8,624 bases of DNA, taken from contig JBDTMC010000342.1 in NCBI GenBank assembly GCA_039934475.1, forward strand, positions 1 to 8,624, given 5' to 3'. Numbering within the stretch: position 1 is the stretch's first letter; every line of letters begins with the position of its first letter. This stretch comes from JBDTMC01 sp039934475 (GTDB lineage Bacteria > Acidobacteriota > Terriglobia > Bryobacterales > Bryobacteraceae). A model generated the notes under the pieces. The model was not told the DNA's origin and did not search any database. It saw only the letters and a program-made list of their open reading frames with translations. Shown in pieces: positions 1 through 6,568 of this stretch. The position numbers and the translations under genes were made by a program.

Positions 1-1937
1 ATGGCGTGGAGCAGGAGATCTCCGGGTTTCGTGAGGTGACGTTGGCACCGGGGGTTAAGCCGCCTACGGATCAAGCGGGGACTGGTGTCGCAGAGAAAGT
101 GCAAGTCTCATCCACCATCCGGTTGGTCTCGCTGATCTACGACCGGCTAGGACCGGAAGGACGGAGATTGAGCAGGCAAGCGTCGCTGGAATTCCTGAAA
201 CGCGACTTGGGTCCCAACGTTTACTACGCGGTGTTCACCGTGGATCGCGGCTTCCGCGTGGTGCAACAGTACACGGGCGACAGGGCGCGGTTGCGAAAAG
301 CTATCGAGGCCGCCACCGCAGGCGAACGCACGGACTTCAACAACGATCTGGCGGCGCTGCAGAAGACTGCTGATAACTCAGCCAGCAGCGCCGGGGCTGC
401 GGCGGCAGCCTCATCCGGAGGGAAAGTGGATGGCGCGTCACTCTCGGATGAACAGGCCGGACGCATGGCCAAGGAGATGCTCGATTTCTCCGAAATGATC
501 AGCCGCGAGGATTTGGGCCGGATGTCGGTCTTCTCGCTGTGGGCCATCGTCAAGGAATTGAAGAAGCTGCCCGGACGCAAGACCGCGCTCTACTTCGCCG
601 AAGGCTTGCAGTTGCCCAATGGTCTGCTAGAGCAGTTCAAAAGCATGATCAGTGAGGCGAACCTCGCGAACGTGACGGTGTACGCGATCGACGCTCGTGG
701 TCTTACCGTCGCCAGCGATCAATCGGCAGCCAACGCGCGCCTCGCGGAAGCGGCGACGTGGAGCCGCTACGCGCGCAGCACACAGACTGAATCGGCGGAA
801 GGCAACAAGCAGGAGTTCCGTACCTTCGACCGCGCTACCGATAGCCTGCGGGCCAACCAGCAGCAGGTGATGCTGGAGCTGGCCGAATCCACCGGCGGCT
901 TTCTCATCGCCAATACAAACGATATCCGTCCAAACTTACAAAAGTTAAGTGACGAGTTCAACACTTACTATGAGATCGTCTACCATCCTAAGAATCAGCT
1001 CTACGATGGGCGGTTCCGGGCGATTTCCGTGAGCGTGAAACGCAGCGATGCCCAAGTGCAGGCGCGCAACGGTTACTTCGCTTTGCCCCGTATGGACGGA
1101 CAGACAGTCTTCACCTATGAGGTGCCGCTGCTGCTGACGCTGGCGCGCAAGCCTCTCCCTCGTGAAGTGGAGTTCCGCGCCGCCGTCCTGCAATTCAAAC
1201 CGCAGTTCGGAATGCGCCAGGGAGTAATGGTGTTCGACCTTCCGCTGAAGGACATCGCATTTACCCGTGACGAGAAGGCAGGCAAATACCGCACTCACAT
1301 CAGCGTGCTGGCGCTGGTGAAGGATGCTGACGGACGAGTGGCGGCAAAGCTTTCGCGCGACGTTCCCCTAAACGAACCGCTCGACCGCTTGGCAGGCTTT
1401 CAAAGTGGCCGCTTCATTGTCACGCGGCCGGTAATCCTGCCGCCCGGCCGCTATACGGTGGAAGCCGTCGCCGCCGATCAGGAAGGCCAGAAGGTGGCGG
1501 CAAAACGAAGCGTCCTGGTGATACCGAATACCGCGCCCGCTGTCAGCTTAAGCGACTTGACCCTGGTGCGCCGCCTGGACAAGCCAGGCGAGACTCGCGA
1601 CCAGCAGGACCCTCTCCAGATCCAGAGCGGACGCGTAATTCCAACGCTTGCCGATACCGTACCCGGTGGCCCCGGCAAGTTACTTTCGGTTTACTTCAAT
1701 GTGTATGTGGACACGTCATCGCCTGCGGCGCCGAAACTGGTTCTCGACCTGGTGAAAGACGGCGTGACCATGGCGCGGAACACGCCCGTGCTGCCCGCGC
1801 CCGACACTGCCGGCAGCATTCCGTACCTGTTCCACACACCTCTCGACACGGTGACGGCCGGGCAGTACGAGCTGCGCGCCACGTTGGTGCAAGGCGAAGC
1901 CGCGGCCCAGAAGAGCCTGTTCATCAACGTGGAATAG
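1..1937 (+). CDS. VWFA-related Acidobacterial-type protein, C-terminal part (5' end outside window)
   Basis: This is a large, probably exported protein with a von Willebrand factor A-like domain of the type expanded in Acidobacteriota; its ligand and role are unknown. The frame is open to the left edge. Bases 1-8 read (?)AT GGC GTG GAG, fitting an -(D)GVEQEI..FR- junction that in this family follows an N-terminal beta domain, so the GTG at 6 is probably internal and the signal peptide and first domain lie upstream. Counting from that GTG, the A-like domain spans about 35-330 (LIYDRLGPEGR at 43-53, VYYAVFTVDRGFRVVQQYT at 72-90, GRKTALYFAEGL at 190-201, VTVYAIDARGL at 223-233, and a YYEIVYHP end strand). 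No classical DxSxS MIDAS motif is visible. An Ala/Ser/Gly-rich stretch at 121-140 looks like an inserted linker. Residues 360-643 are beta-rich with no recognised domain. The gene ends at TAG 1935-1937, converging on the exonuclease gene. Confidence 0.85.
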   Translation, partial: GVEQEISGFREVTLAPGVKPPTDQAGTGVAEKVQVSSTIRLVSLIYDRLGPEGRRLSRQASLEFLKRDLGPNVYYAVFTVDRGFRVVQQYTGDRARLRKAIEAATAGERTDFNNDLAALQKTADNSASSAGAAAAASSGGKVDGASLSDEQAGRMAKEMLDFSEMISREDLGRMSVFSLWAIVKELKKLPGRKTALYFAEGLQLPNGLLEQFKSMISEANLANVTVYAIDARGLTVASDQSAANARLAEAATWSRYARSTQTESAEGNKQEFRTFDRATDSLRANQQQVMLELAESTGGFLIANTNDIRPNLQKLSDEFNTYYEIVYHPKNQLYDGRFRAISVSVKRSDAQVQARNGYFALPRMDGQTVFTYEVPLLLTLARKPLPREVEFRAAVLQFKPQFGMRQGVMVFDLPLKDIAFTRDEKAGKYRTHISVLALVKDADGRVAAKLSRDVPLNEPLDRLAGFQSGRFIVTRPVILPPGRYTVEAVAADQEGQKVAAKRSVLVIPNTAPAVSLSDLTLVRRLDKPGETRDQQDPLQIQSGRVIPTLADTVPGGPGKLLSVYFNVYVDTSSPAAPKLVLDLVKDGVTMARNTPVLPAPDTAGSIPYLFHTPLDTVTAGQYELRATLVQGEAAAQKSLFINVE

Positions 1938-2018
1938 CACTCCATAGTAAAATCCACCCACTTACTCCTACTTGCTAACAGAGCCCCGACCGTAAGGGAG
2001 TGGGTCTTCTGGCCTGGC

Positions 2019-3278
2019 TTACTCCAACAGCCGGCGCGTCCGGGGCGCGGACACTCTCCGGAGAAGGCGAGTCTCACGCCGGCGGAGTATGTCGGAATTC
2101 TGTAACTCTAGCGCCGAGCGAGTCATTTCCAGAGCCATCGCGTAGTTCCTCTCGCGGTGTTCATAGTGCTTTGCCAGTTCCTCCAGCGCCGCGGCGCGGT
2201 GCGGATTGCGGCAGCCGGCGACTTCGGCAAAAGCGGCTACCGCGGCCTGCTCGCGTCCGAGTTTCTTCTCCAGGCAAGCGGCATCCCACAGCGTCCGGAA
2301 CAGAAGGTCGTCTGGAAGTCCGGCTTCCACCGCCCGGCGGAACATCGCCAAAGCGTCATCCAGGCGCTCCGCCGTGCGCAGCCAGCGAGCCATTCCGACC
2401 ATTTCCGCGCCGTGCGCCAGGCGAACCTCGGTGGGCGCTTGAAAGACTTGCGGTACGATGCCGGTAAGACACGCCAAGGTCAGAATGTCGATGGCGTTGT
2501 GATGGAAGATCGGAACCAACCGGAATGCCTCCTGCGTCCGAAGATACTCGAAATAGACGTAGGGGATTAACTCGCCAGGTAAGTCGCCCTGACGCTCTAC
2601 ACCCAGGATCTGATTCTCCAGTTGCACCAGGCGACAGCTTTCAAAACGCAGTTTCCACAATCGCCGCGCACCAAACAGAAGGTCAAGGTGCGGGAGCCGG
2701 GAAAACGGATGGCGCGCCCTCGCCATGCGGTAGCGGGTTTCCAGCAGAGGCTGATCGTAGGCCTTCCCGTTGTAAGTCACCAGGGTGTCAAACTCGGCCA
2801 GGTGGGCAGTCAGGGCCGAAAGCAGGCTGGCTTCTTCGCCGAACTCGCGCATAAAGAACTGGCGGACGCGAAACCCGTCCGCGGTGATGCGGCCCACCCC
2901 GATCAGGAACGCATACGTTCCAGTGCCACCCGCCAGACCCGTGGTCTCGGTATCCAGAAAGGCCCATCGTGTAGGCGCCGACGAGGGAACCGTGCCACCG
3001 GAAATCGGACCCAACAGATCATGACCCAGTTCTGCAAGGAACGAGATATCCATGCTGCCGTGGCGGCGATGGCGCTCAAAGTGACGCTCCATCTCAAAGT
3101 GGCGGCCGAATTCCGTTTCCACTTCCTGCCCGTTGGACCACTCTTCGATGTAGTATTTCGACGGTTTTTGCTGCGACACGGGCGGCGGGGGAGCGGGTGG
3201 AGGACCGTCAGCGTACTTGCGGTCGATGCGGGCAATCCGCCGCCGCAAACTCGCCAATTGTTCCTGCAGTTCGCTCAA
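2019..3278 (-). CDS. RNase H-like (DEDD) exonuclease domain protein with C-terminal TPR-like region
   Basis: This is a predicted 3'-5' exonuclease-like protein of the YprB/RNase_H_2 family, presumably cytoplasmic; the substrate is unknown. Numbered from the longest frame (TTG at 3365, 448 codons), the core has WAFLDTETTGL at 134-144 (D138, E140), LVTYNGKAYDQP at 195-206 (D204) and HHNAIDILTL at 288-297 (D293), which is a full DEDD-type acidic set. Residues 26-50 are a charged, coiled-coil-like start, 53-63 a proline-rich linker, and 318-425 helical TPR-like repeats. I prefer the TTG start at 3278 (419 residues, beginning LSELQEQLASLRRRIARIDRKY). It has GAGG eight bases upstream and a promoter just before it, whereas the TTG at 3365 has no ribosome binding site and would be coded upstream of that promoter. 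The gene is transcribed towards the VWFA gene and divergently from the Dabb gene. The family call is firm; the start is less certain. Confidence 0.85.
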   Translation of the reverse strand: MSELQEQLASLRRRIARIDRKYADGPPPAPPPPVSQQKPSKYYIEEWSNGQEVETEFGRHFEMERHFERHRRHGSMDISFLAELGHDLLGPISGGTVPSSAPTRWAFLDTETTGLAGGTGTYAFLIGVGRITADGFRVRQFFMREFGEEASLLSALTAHLAEFDTLVTYNGKAYDQPLLETRYRMARARHPFSRLPHLDLLFGARRLWKLRFESCRLVQLENQILGVERQGDLPGELIPYVYFEYLRTQEAFRLVPIFHHNAIDILTLACLTGIVPQVFQAPTEVRLAHGAEMVGMARWLRTAERLDDALAMFRRAVEAGLPDDLLFRTLWDAACLEKKLGREQAAVAAFAEVAGCRNPHRAAALEELAKHYEHRERNYAMALEMTRSALELQNSDILRRRETRLLRRVSAPRTRRLLE

Positions 3279-3286
3279 CCGATTCG

Positions 3287-3292
3287 CCTCTT
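3287..3292 (-). promoter_or_regulatory. Ribosome binding site deciding the RNase H-like gene start
   Basis: Minus-strand AAGAGG (3292-3287) lies eight bases before the TTG codon at 3278-3276. The upstream in-frame TTG at 3365 has no purine-rich site before it, so this site favours the 419-residue form. Confidence 0.5.
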
Positions 3293-3300
3293 CTTCGCCA

Positions 3301-3329
3301 AGTGTACTATGCCCGAGACTTGCACTCAA
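3301..3329 (-). promoter_or_regulatory. Predicted sigma70-type promoter for the RNase H-like gene
   Basis: On the minus strand, TTGAGT (3329-3324) and TACACT (3306-3301) are separated by exactly 17 bases; each box matches the consensus at four of six positions. The expected transcription start, near 3294, leaves a leader of about 16 bases that contains AAGAAGAGG before the TTG start at 3278. The promoter therefore supports the shorter protein. No experimental support is available. Confidence 0.4.
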
Positions 3330-3365
3330 ACACTTAAATGCCCTGATGATCTCGGGGAATGCCAA

Positions 3366-3376
3366 GTTGAGTCAAC
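3366..3376. promoter_or_regulatory. 11-bp palindrome between divergent genes, possible operator
   Basis: GTTGAGTCAAC is a perfect 5-1-5 inverted repeat in the divergent intergenic region, 18 bases upstream of the TATACT box on the plus strand, so it overlaps the -35 zone of the Dabb gene promoter. Its place suggests a regulator site, but an 11-bp palindrome can occur by chance and no regulator gene is adjacent. Confidence 0.25.
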
Positions 3377-3393
3377 CCGGCGGCGAAGAAGAG

Positions 3394-3399
3394 TATACT
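3394..3399 (+). promoter_or_regulatory. Possible -10 element for the Dabb/M48 gene pair
   Basis: TATACT matches the -10 consensus at five of six positions and lies about 67 bases before the Dabb start codon. The best -35-like box, TTGAGT at 3367-3372, is 21 bases away, which is too far for a standard promoter, so this would be a weak or activator-dependent promoter. Confidence 0.35.
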
Positions 3400-3465
3400 T
3401 GGCGGGTGGCCGCGAAGGCAAAATAGTCCCGGCCAGAATTTCCAATCGGATAGCAGGGAGAATTG

Positions 3466-3837
3466 ATGATGAAGAACTTGTTTCTGGCAGTTTGCGCGGC
3501 GGCAGTCCTGGCAACAGGTGTGTTTGCAGCCGATACCGCTCCGAAGACTGTGATCCACGTGATCACCATCCAGTGGAAGGCGACAGCAACGCCTGCCCAG
3601 ATCGAGCAGGCAATCAAAGGCGCCCAAGCGCTGCCCGCGGCATACCCCGGCATCACGCACGTTTGGACCAAGGCGATCAAGAAACAGCTCGCCGAAGGGT
3701 ATACCAATATCATCGTGATGGAGTTTGCGAGCGAAGACGCACTGAAGAAGTATGCCGACAGCCCGGCACAGAAAAAATGGTACGAAGTGTACATGCCGAT
3801 CCGTGAGGAGAGCCGGACCAGCGATATTACGAACTAG
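3466..3837 (+). CDS. Small exported Dabb-domain protein
   Basis: This is a 123-residue secreted protein with a single stress-responsive alpha-beta barrel (Dabb)-like domain; members of this ferredoxin-like fold are small dimers, mostly of undefined function. The start MMKNLFLAVCAAAVLATGVFA is a clear Sec signal peptide, with likely cleavage after VFA before ADTAPK, leaving a mature protein of about 100 residues. Visible family features are the first strand VIHVITIQWK, the PAAYPGITHVW turn, the strand NIIVMEFASEDALKKYADSP and the terminal EESRTSD segment. AGGGAG at 3455-3460 lies five bases before ATG 3466 and eight before ATG 3469, so either ATG may be used; the TTG at 3463 is too close to the site. 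The M48 protease gene follows after 30 bases in the same direction and may be co-transcribed. An antibiotic-monooxygenase-like (ABM) relative of the same fold is the main alternative. Confidence 0.8.
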   Translation: MMKNLFLAVCAAAVLATGVFAADTAPKTVIHVITIQWKATATPAQIEQAIKGAQALPAAYPGITHVWTKAIKKQLAEGYTNIIVMEFASEDALKKYADSPAQKKWYEVYMPIREESRTSDITN

Positions 3838-3867
3838 TCCGCGCCGCCAGCGCGCTACGATAGACGC

Positions 3868-4632
3868 GTGCGTATCGTCACTCTCATCGTCGTCGTCCTT
3901 TTCATTCTGCTGTTGTTTGGCGGGCAGATCCTGCCTATGTTGGGACGGCTCTTCGGCGGTCACGCCCGAAAGCCGTTCCGGCAGGCTAAGTGGGTTTGGG
4001 CCTCACTGGGCGGTAGCGAAGAGGAAGCGCGGCAGGCCGAACAGGAGTTTGGCGAGGAGTGCGCCCGCGAGTTTGCCGCACCGTTTCGGGGTGCGGTGGA
4101 TGAACAGGCCCAGGCGCTAGTCAACGCAATATCAGAACGGTTGGAGAAGGCTGCCACCAGCGGGCGCCGGTTCCGCTGCCAGGTGGTATCCGCTCCGGCC
4201 CCCAATGCCTTTGCCCTGCCGGGTGGCTATATCTTTGTGACCGATTCGCTGGTGGATCTATGCGAGCGCCGGCCGGATGAGATTGCGCTGCTGTTGGCGC
4301 ATGAAATGGCGCACGTCGCACTGGGTCATTCCCGCCAGAAATTGATGGTAGACCAGGTCTTGAATGTGGTGACGGCTCGAGCGGCAGGTGCGGGCTTACT
4401 GGCGCGGCGTCTCCTCAGCGAAGGCTATTCGAGGGAGCAGGAAACGGAAGCCGACGGGGCCGGGCTGAGGTTGGCCGTGCGAGCCGGCTTTGACGGAGCG
4501 CTGGGTGTGGAGGTTCTGCGCCGGCTGGAACGTCAAGCGCCGCCCGCTCCGCCCATAGGCGAGTTCTTCGCCTCACACCCGCCACTGCCGGAACGCATCC
4601 AAGCCCTGGAATCCGAACTAAGATCGACGTAG
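3868..4632 (+). CDS. Membrane-anchored M48-family zinc metalloprotease
   Basis: This is a 254-residue peptidase of the M48 (Oma1/BepA/YcaL-like) type, expected to act at or outside the inner membrane on misfolded or envelope proteins. Residues 3-18 are a hydrophobic anchor (VTLIVVVLFILLLFGG region). The catalytic core has NAFALPGGYIFVTDSLVDL at 113-131, the zinc motif HEMAHVALGH at 145-154 (H145, E146, H149) and SREQETEAD at 188-196, where E192 is the expected third zinc ligand and D196 completes ExxxD. The family's C-terminal SHPPLPERIQAL (236-247) is also present, so the enzyme looks complete. The start is GTG 3868 with no evident Shine-Dalgarno site; the anchor directly follows it. The gene is 30 bases downstream of the Dabb gene, on the same strand, and no promoter was seen in that gap. 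It ends TAG at 4630-4632, facing the PfkB gene. Confidence 0.9.
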   Translation: MRIVTLIVVVLFILLLFGGQILPMLGRLFGGHARKPFRQAKWVWASLGGSEEEARQAEQEFGEECAREFAAPFRGAVDEQAQALVNAISERLEKAATSGRRFRCQVVSAPAPNAFALPGGYIFVTDSLVDLCERRPDEIALLLAHEMAHVALGHSRQKLMVDQVLNVVTARAAGAGLLARRLLSEGYSREQETEADGAGLRLAVRAGFDGALGVEVLRRLERQAPPAPPIGEFFASHPPLPERIQALESELRST

Positions 4633-4669
4633 AACCATTCCGTCTCCCGTCTTCCGTATCCTTACTTCC

Positions 4670-4703
4670 AAGTCCCGCAGGGACTTCAAGGGCGCAGCCC
4701 TTG
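4670..4703. repeat. Two abutting perfect hairpins at the convergent M48/pfkB junction
   Basis: Two 17-base inverted repeats lie back to back. AAGTCCC-GCA-GGGACTT spans 4670-4686 and CAAGGGC-GCA-GCCCTTG spans 4687-4703; both have seven-base-pair arms and the same GCA loop. The right-hand unit encodes the last residues of the PfkB protein (Gln-Gly-Leu-Arg-Pro), and its TGA stop falls on the junction (4688-4686). No T tract follows on either strand, so these are not classical intrinsic terminators, although they could act as a bidirectional transcript end or 3' stabiliser. The shape also resembles REP-like palindromic units, which favour gene ends. Confidence 0.7.
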
Positions 4704-5627
4704 CGTGGCCATCCATTGCAATGTGTCTTTGTAACTAAGTAATCCCTCTGTGGCCCCCAGCTTACTCACGCTCAGCGCGCCCGCCGCGTTAGCAAGACGG
4801 CCCGCTCCTGTCAGATTCGCTCCGTAGAAGAGGCCGGCAAGGAAGCCGCCTGCGAAACAGTCCCCGGCTCCCGTGCTGTCCACAGCGTCCACGGCGAAGG
4901 CCGGTACCCGAACATCGCCTCCAGGGACGAAAATGGCGCAGCCCTCCGCTCCGAGTTTCACTACCACCGTGCTCGCGCCGCGCTCGCGCAGCGCATCGGC
5001 CGCGGCCGGTACGTTCTCTAGTCCGGTGAGCATCTGCGCTTCTTCGCGATTCGCGAAGAGCAGATCGGTGTACGGCAGGCAGGGCGCCACAACTTCCATC
5101 CACTGCTCGCGTGAATCCCAGCCGAGGTCCATGCTGGTTCGCAAACCGGCGTCCCGCGCGTTACGCAGCCACTGGTGGGCGTTGACGCGCAGTGCAGGCA
5201 CAGCAAAGGGATTCGCTAGATGGAAGTACACCGCTCCGTTTAGAAATGGCTTCGTCAGTCGCGGAAGCTCTTGCAGCGATACCTTGCTCGCCCCGGGTTG
5301 ATGCAGAAAGGCCCGGCTGCCGCTTGAGGCTACCAGGCCAACCGTCGCCGGAGTCGGTTCGCTCGAACGGTTAATGGCAGAGATGTCCACTGAGACAGAC
5401 TTCAGGCGCGCCAAAACCATGTCGCCAAAGGCGTCCTGGCCCACCGCACCGATCAGCTTTGTGGGAATTCCCAGCCGCGCTAGGGCATATGACGTGTTGG
5501 CGCCGTTCCCACCAAGATGAGTGGCAATCTCCTCCACCCACGTAGTGGCATCGAAGCGAATCTGATCGACCGGGCGGACCAGGATGTCGTACACCAGGTT
5601 GCCGCAGCAGAGAACTCCACGTGCCAC
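4686..5627 (-). CDS. PfkB-family carbohydrate kinase
   Basis: This is a cytoplasmic ATP-dependent kinase of the ribokinase/PfkB family, transferring phosphate to a sugar or nucleoside hydroxyl; the substrate cannot be read from the sequence. At 313 residues it has the usual length. Motifs are the N-terminal GNLVYDILV strand (9-17), the first signature HLGGNGANTSYALARLG (37-53), TDLLFANREEAQMLTG (187-202), VVVKLGAEGC (221-230) and the second signature DSTGAGDCFAGGFLAGL (250-266), with D256 as the expected catalytic base and TGAGD as the anion hole. The start GTG 5627 directly abuts the TAA of the upstream gene (5630-5628), indicating translational coupling within one transcript. The final five codons and the stop lie within the double hairpin at 4670-4703. 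Ribokinase, fructokinase or adenosine-kinase-like activities are all possible. Confidence 0.92.
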   Translation of the reverse strand: MARGVLCCGNLVYDILVRPVDQIRFDATTWVEEIATHLGGNGANTSYALARLGIPTKLIGAVGQDAFGDMVLARLKSVSVDISAINRSSEPTPATVGLVASSGSRAFLHQPGASKVSLQELPRLTKPFLNGAVYFHLANPFAVPALRVNAHQWLRNARDAGLRTSMDLGWDSREQWMEVVAPCLPYTDLLFANREEAQMLTGLENVPAAADALRERGASTVVVKLGAEGCAIFVPGGDVRVPAFAVDAVDSTGAGDCFAGGFLAGLFYGANLTGAGRLANAAGALSVSKLGATEGLLSYKDTLQWMATQGLRP

Positions 5628-6545
5628 TTACAGTGATCCCTCCGTGAGGCTCTTTAGCAGCGCATCAGGCATGGGCCATGCGCCAATCACACGGTTGTCT
5701 TCCTGATGAAACTGCCCCGAAGTAAGCACCCCGCTCAGGTCGTTCGGATTCGGTGTCTGCTTTTCACGCGTGATGAATGCCCGCAAGGTATCGGTGGCCT
5801 TGGCCAGTTGCCCTGTAAGCCGTGCGGCTTCCTCGGGCGTGCGGCAGGTGACTCGAAGCAGTGCCTGATAGCCCGCGCCGCCCCGGCCGAGAGCGAGCGA
5901 TAACTCCTCCGCGCCTTCCAACGCCGATGCAAAGACGCGAGTTCCCGCCGGCAATCCGTCCTTCTTGATCGCGCCGCCGCTCAGCGCCACCCATACCGGT
6001 TCGGCAGGATATTGGCGCGCCGCGGCGCGCTTATAAGGCGAGATCAGGGACGCGGCCCAGCCGTCGGAACTCACTGCAAGCGCCATCAAATTGCGGCGTA
6101 GAGGATAGTACGAGATCTGCTTGCCGGGCTGGCTGGCAGGCATCCGGCAAAGATCATTCGAGCACGACCCCCCATGGGACTGCGCATACCGCGTGAGTGC
6201 ACCCCAATCGAAGCGTCCCGAAACAACAAAGTAGTTCCCGTTCTCTGAAAGCGAGGCCAGCACGGCATCCAGGTCGCGGCGGTAATCGAACCGCGTATCG
6301 GACACGAACAAGCCATACTCGGCTTCAGTAGGCCGGCGGCCAGCCAGTAAGTCGAGGATGCCCGCCTTACGCAGGGCTGAGGCATCCAGATAGGCAATGG
6401 GTGAATCGGAGGCTGGCAGAAAGCGCGCCAGGTCGGCCGGGGCAGTGAGCACCCGCAGAGCGTACCAGTAATAAGCCGCGCCACCGGCAGCAGCCACTAA
6501 GGCCAGCAACAAGCCGGCCACCCGCCATCGTCTGGAAAATCCCAC
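5628..6545 (-). CDS. Membrane-anchored Acidobacterial protein of unknown function (FDYRRDLD type)
   Basis: I do not recognise a defined function. From the preferred GTG at 6545 the product has 305 residues: a short basic start (GFSRRWR), one hydrophobic segment (VAGLLLALVAAAGGAAYYWYAL) that would anchor it or serve as signal, and a periplasmic-side domain of about 270 residues. That domain carries FLPASDSPIAYLDASALRKAG, an EYGLFVSDTRFDYRRDLDAVLASL block and an FVVSGRFDWGAL block, a pattern I associate with conserved Acidobacteriota proteins of unknown role. Two cysteines in GGSCSNDLC could form a disulfide. A longer frame begins at GTG 6611 but overlaps aroF by 43 bases and adds a polar tail before the hydrophobic segment. 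Neither start has a clear ribosome binding site. It lies 23 bases after aroF and directly abuts the kinase gene, so it is the middle gene of an apparent three-gene operon. Confidence 0.75.
   Translation of the reverse strand: MGFSRRWRVAGLLLALVAAAGGAAYYWYALRVLTAPADLARFLPASDSPIAYLDASALRKAGILDLLAGRRPTEAEYGLFVSDTRFDYRRDLDAVLASLSENGNYFVVSGRFDWGALTRYAQSHGGSCSNDLCRMPASQPGKQISYYPLRRNLMALAVSSDGWAASLISPYKRAAARQYPAEPVWVALSGGAIKKDGLPAGTRVFASALEGAEELSLALGRGGAGYQALLRVTCRTPEEAARLTGQLAKATDTLRAFITREKQTPNPNDLSGVLTSGQFHQEDNRVIGAWPMPDALLKSLTEGSL
5638..5643 (-). promoter_or_regulatory. Ribosome binding site for the PfkB kinase
   Basis: Minus-strand GGAGGG (5643-5638) lies inside the last codons of the upstream gene, ten bases before GTG 5627. 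It is a strong anti-Shine-Dalgarno match and supports the GTG start that abuts the preceding TAA. Confidence 0.6.
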
Positions 6546-6568
6546 AGCTTCGAGAGTACACCGGCTCG

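Noticed and set aside
1956..2005. Inverted repeat ACCCACT ... AGTGGGT between the convergent VWFA and exonuclease genes
   Set aside because: The arms are perfect over seven bases but the loop is 36 bases and no real T tract follows, so a terminator is not supported.
2622..3806. A 394-codon plus-strand frame across the exonuclease gene and into the Dabb gene
   Set aside because: It is antisense to a protein with a complete DEDD motif set and then runs out of frame through the Dabb gene; its translation is Arg/Gly/Pro-rich with no domain. GC-rich codon bias produces such shadows.
3334..3963. 209-codon minus-strand frame opposite the Dabb gene
   Set aside because: It is antisense to a gene with a clear signal peptide, ribosome binding site and recognisable fold, and itself shows no domain.
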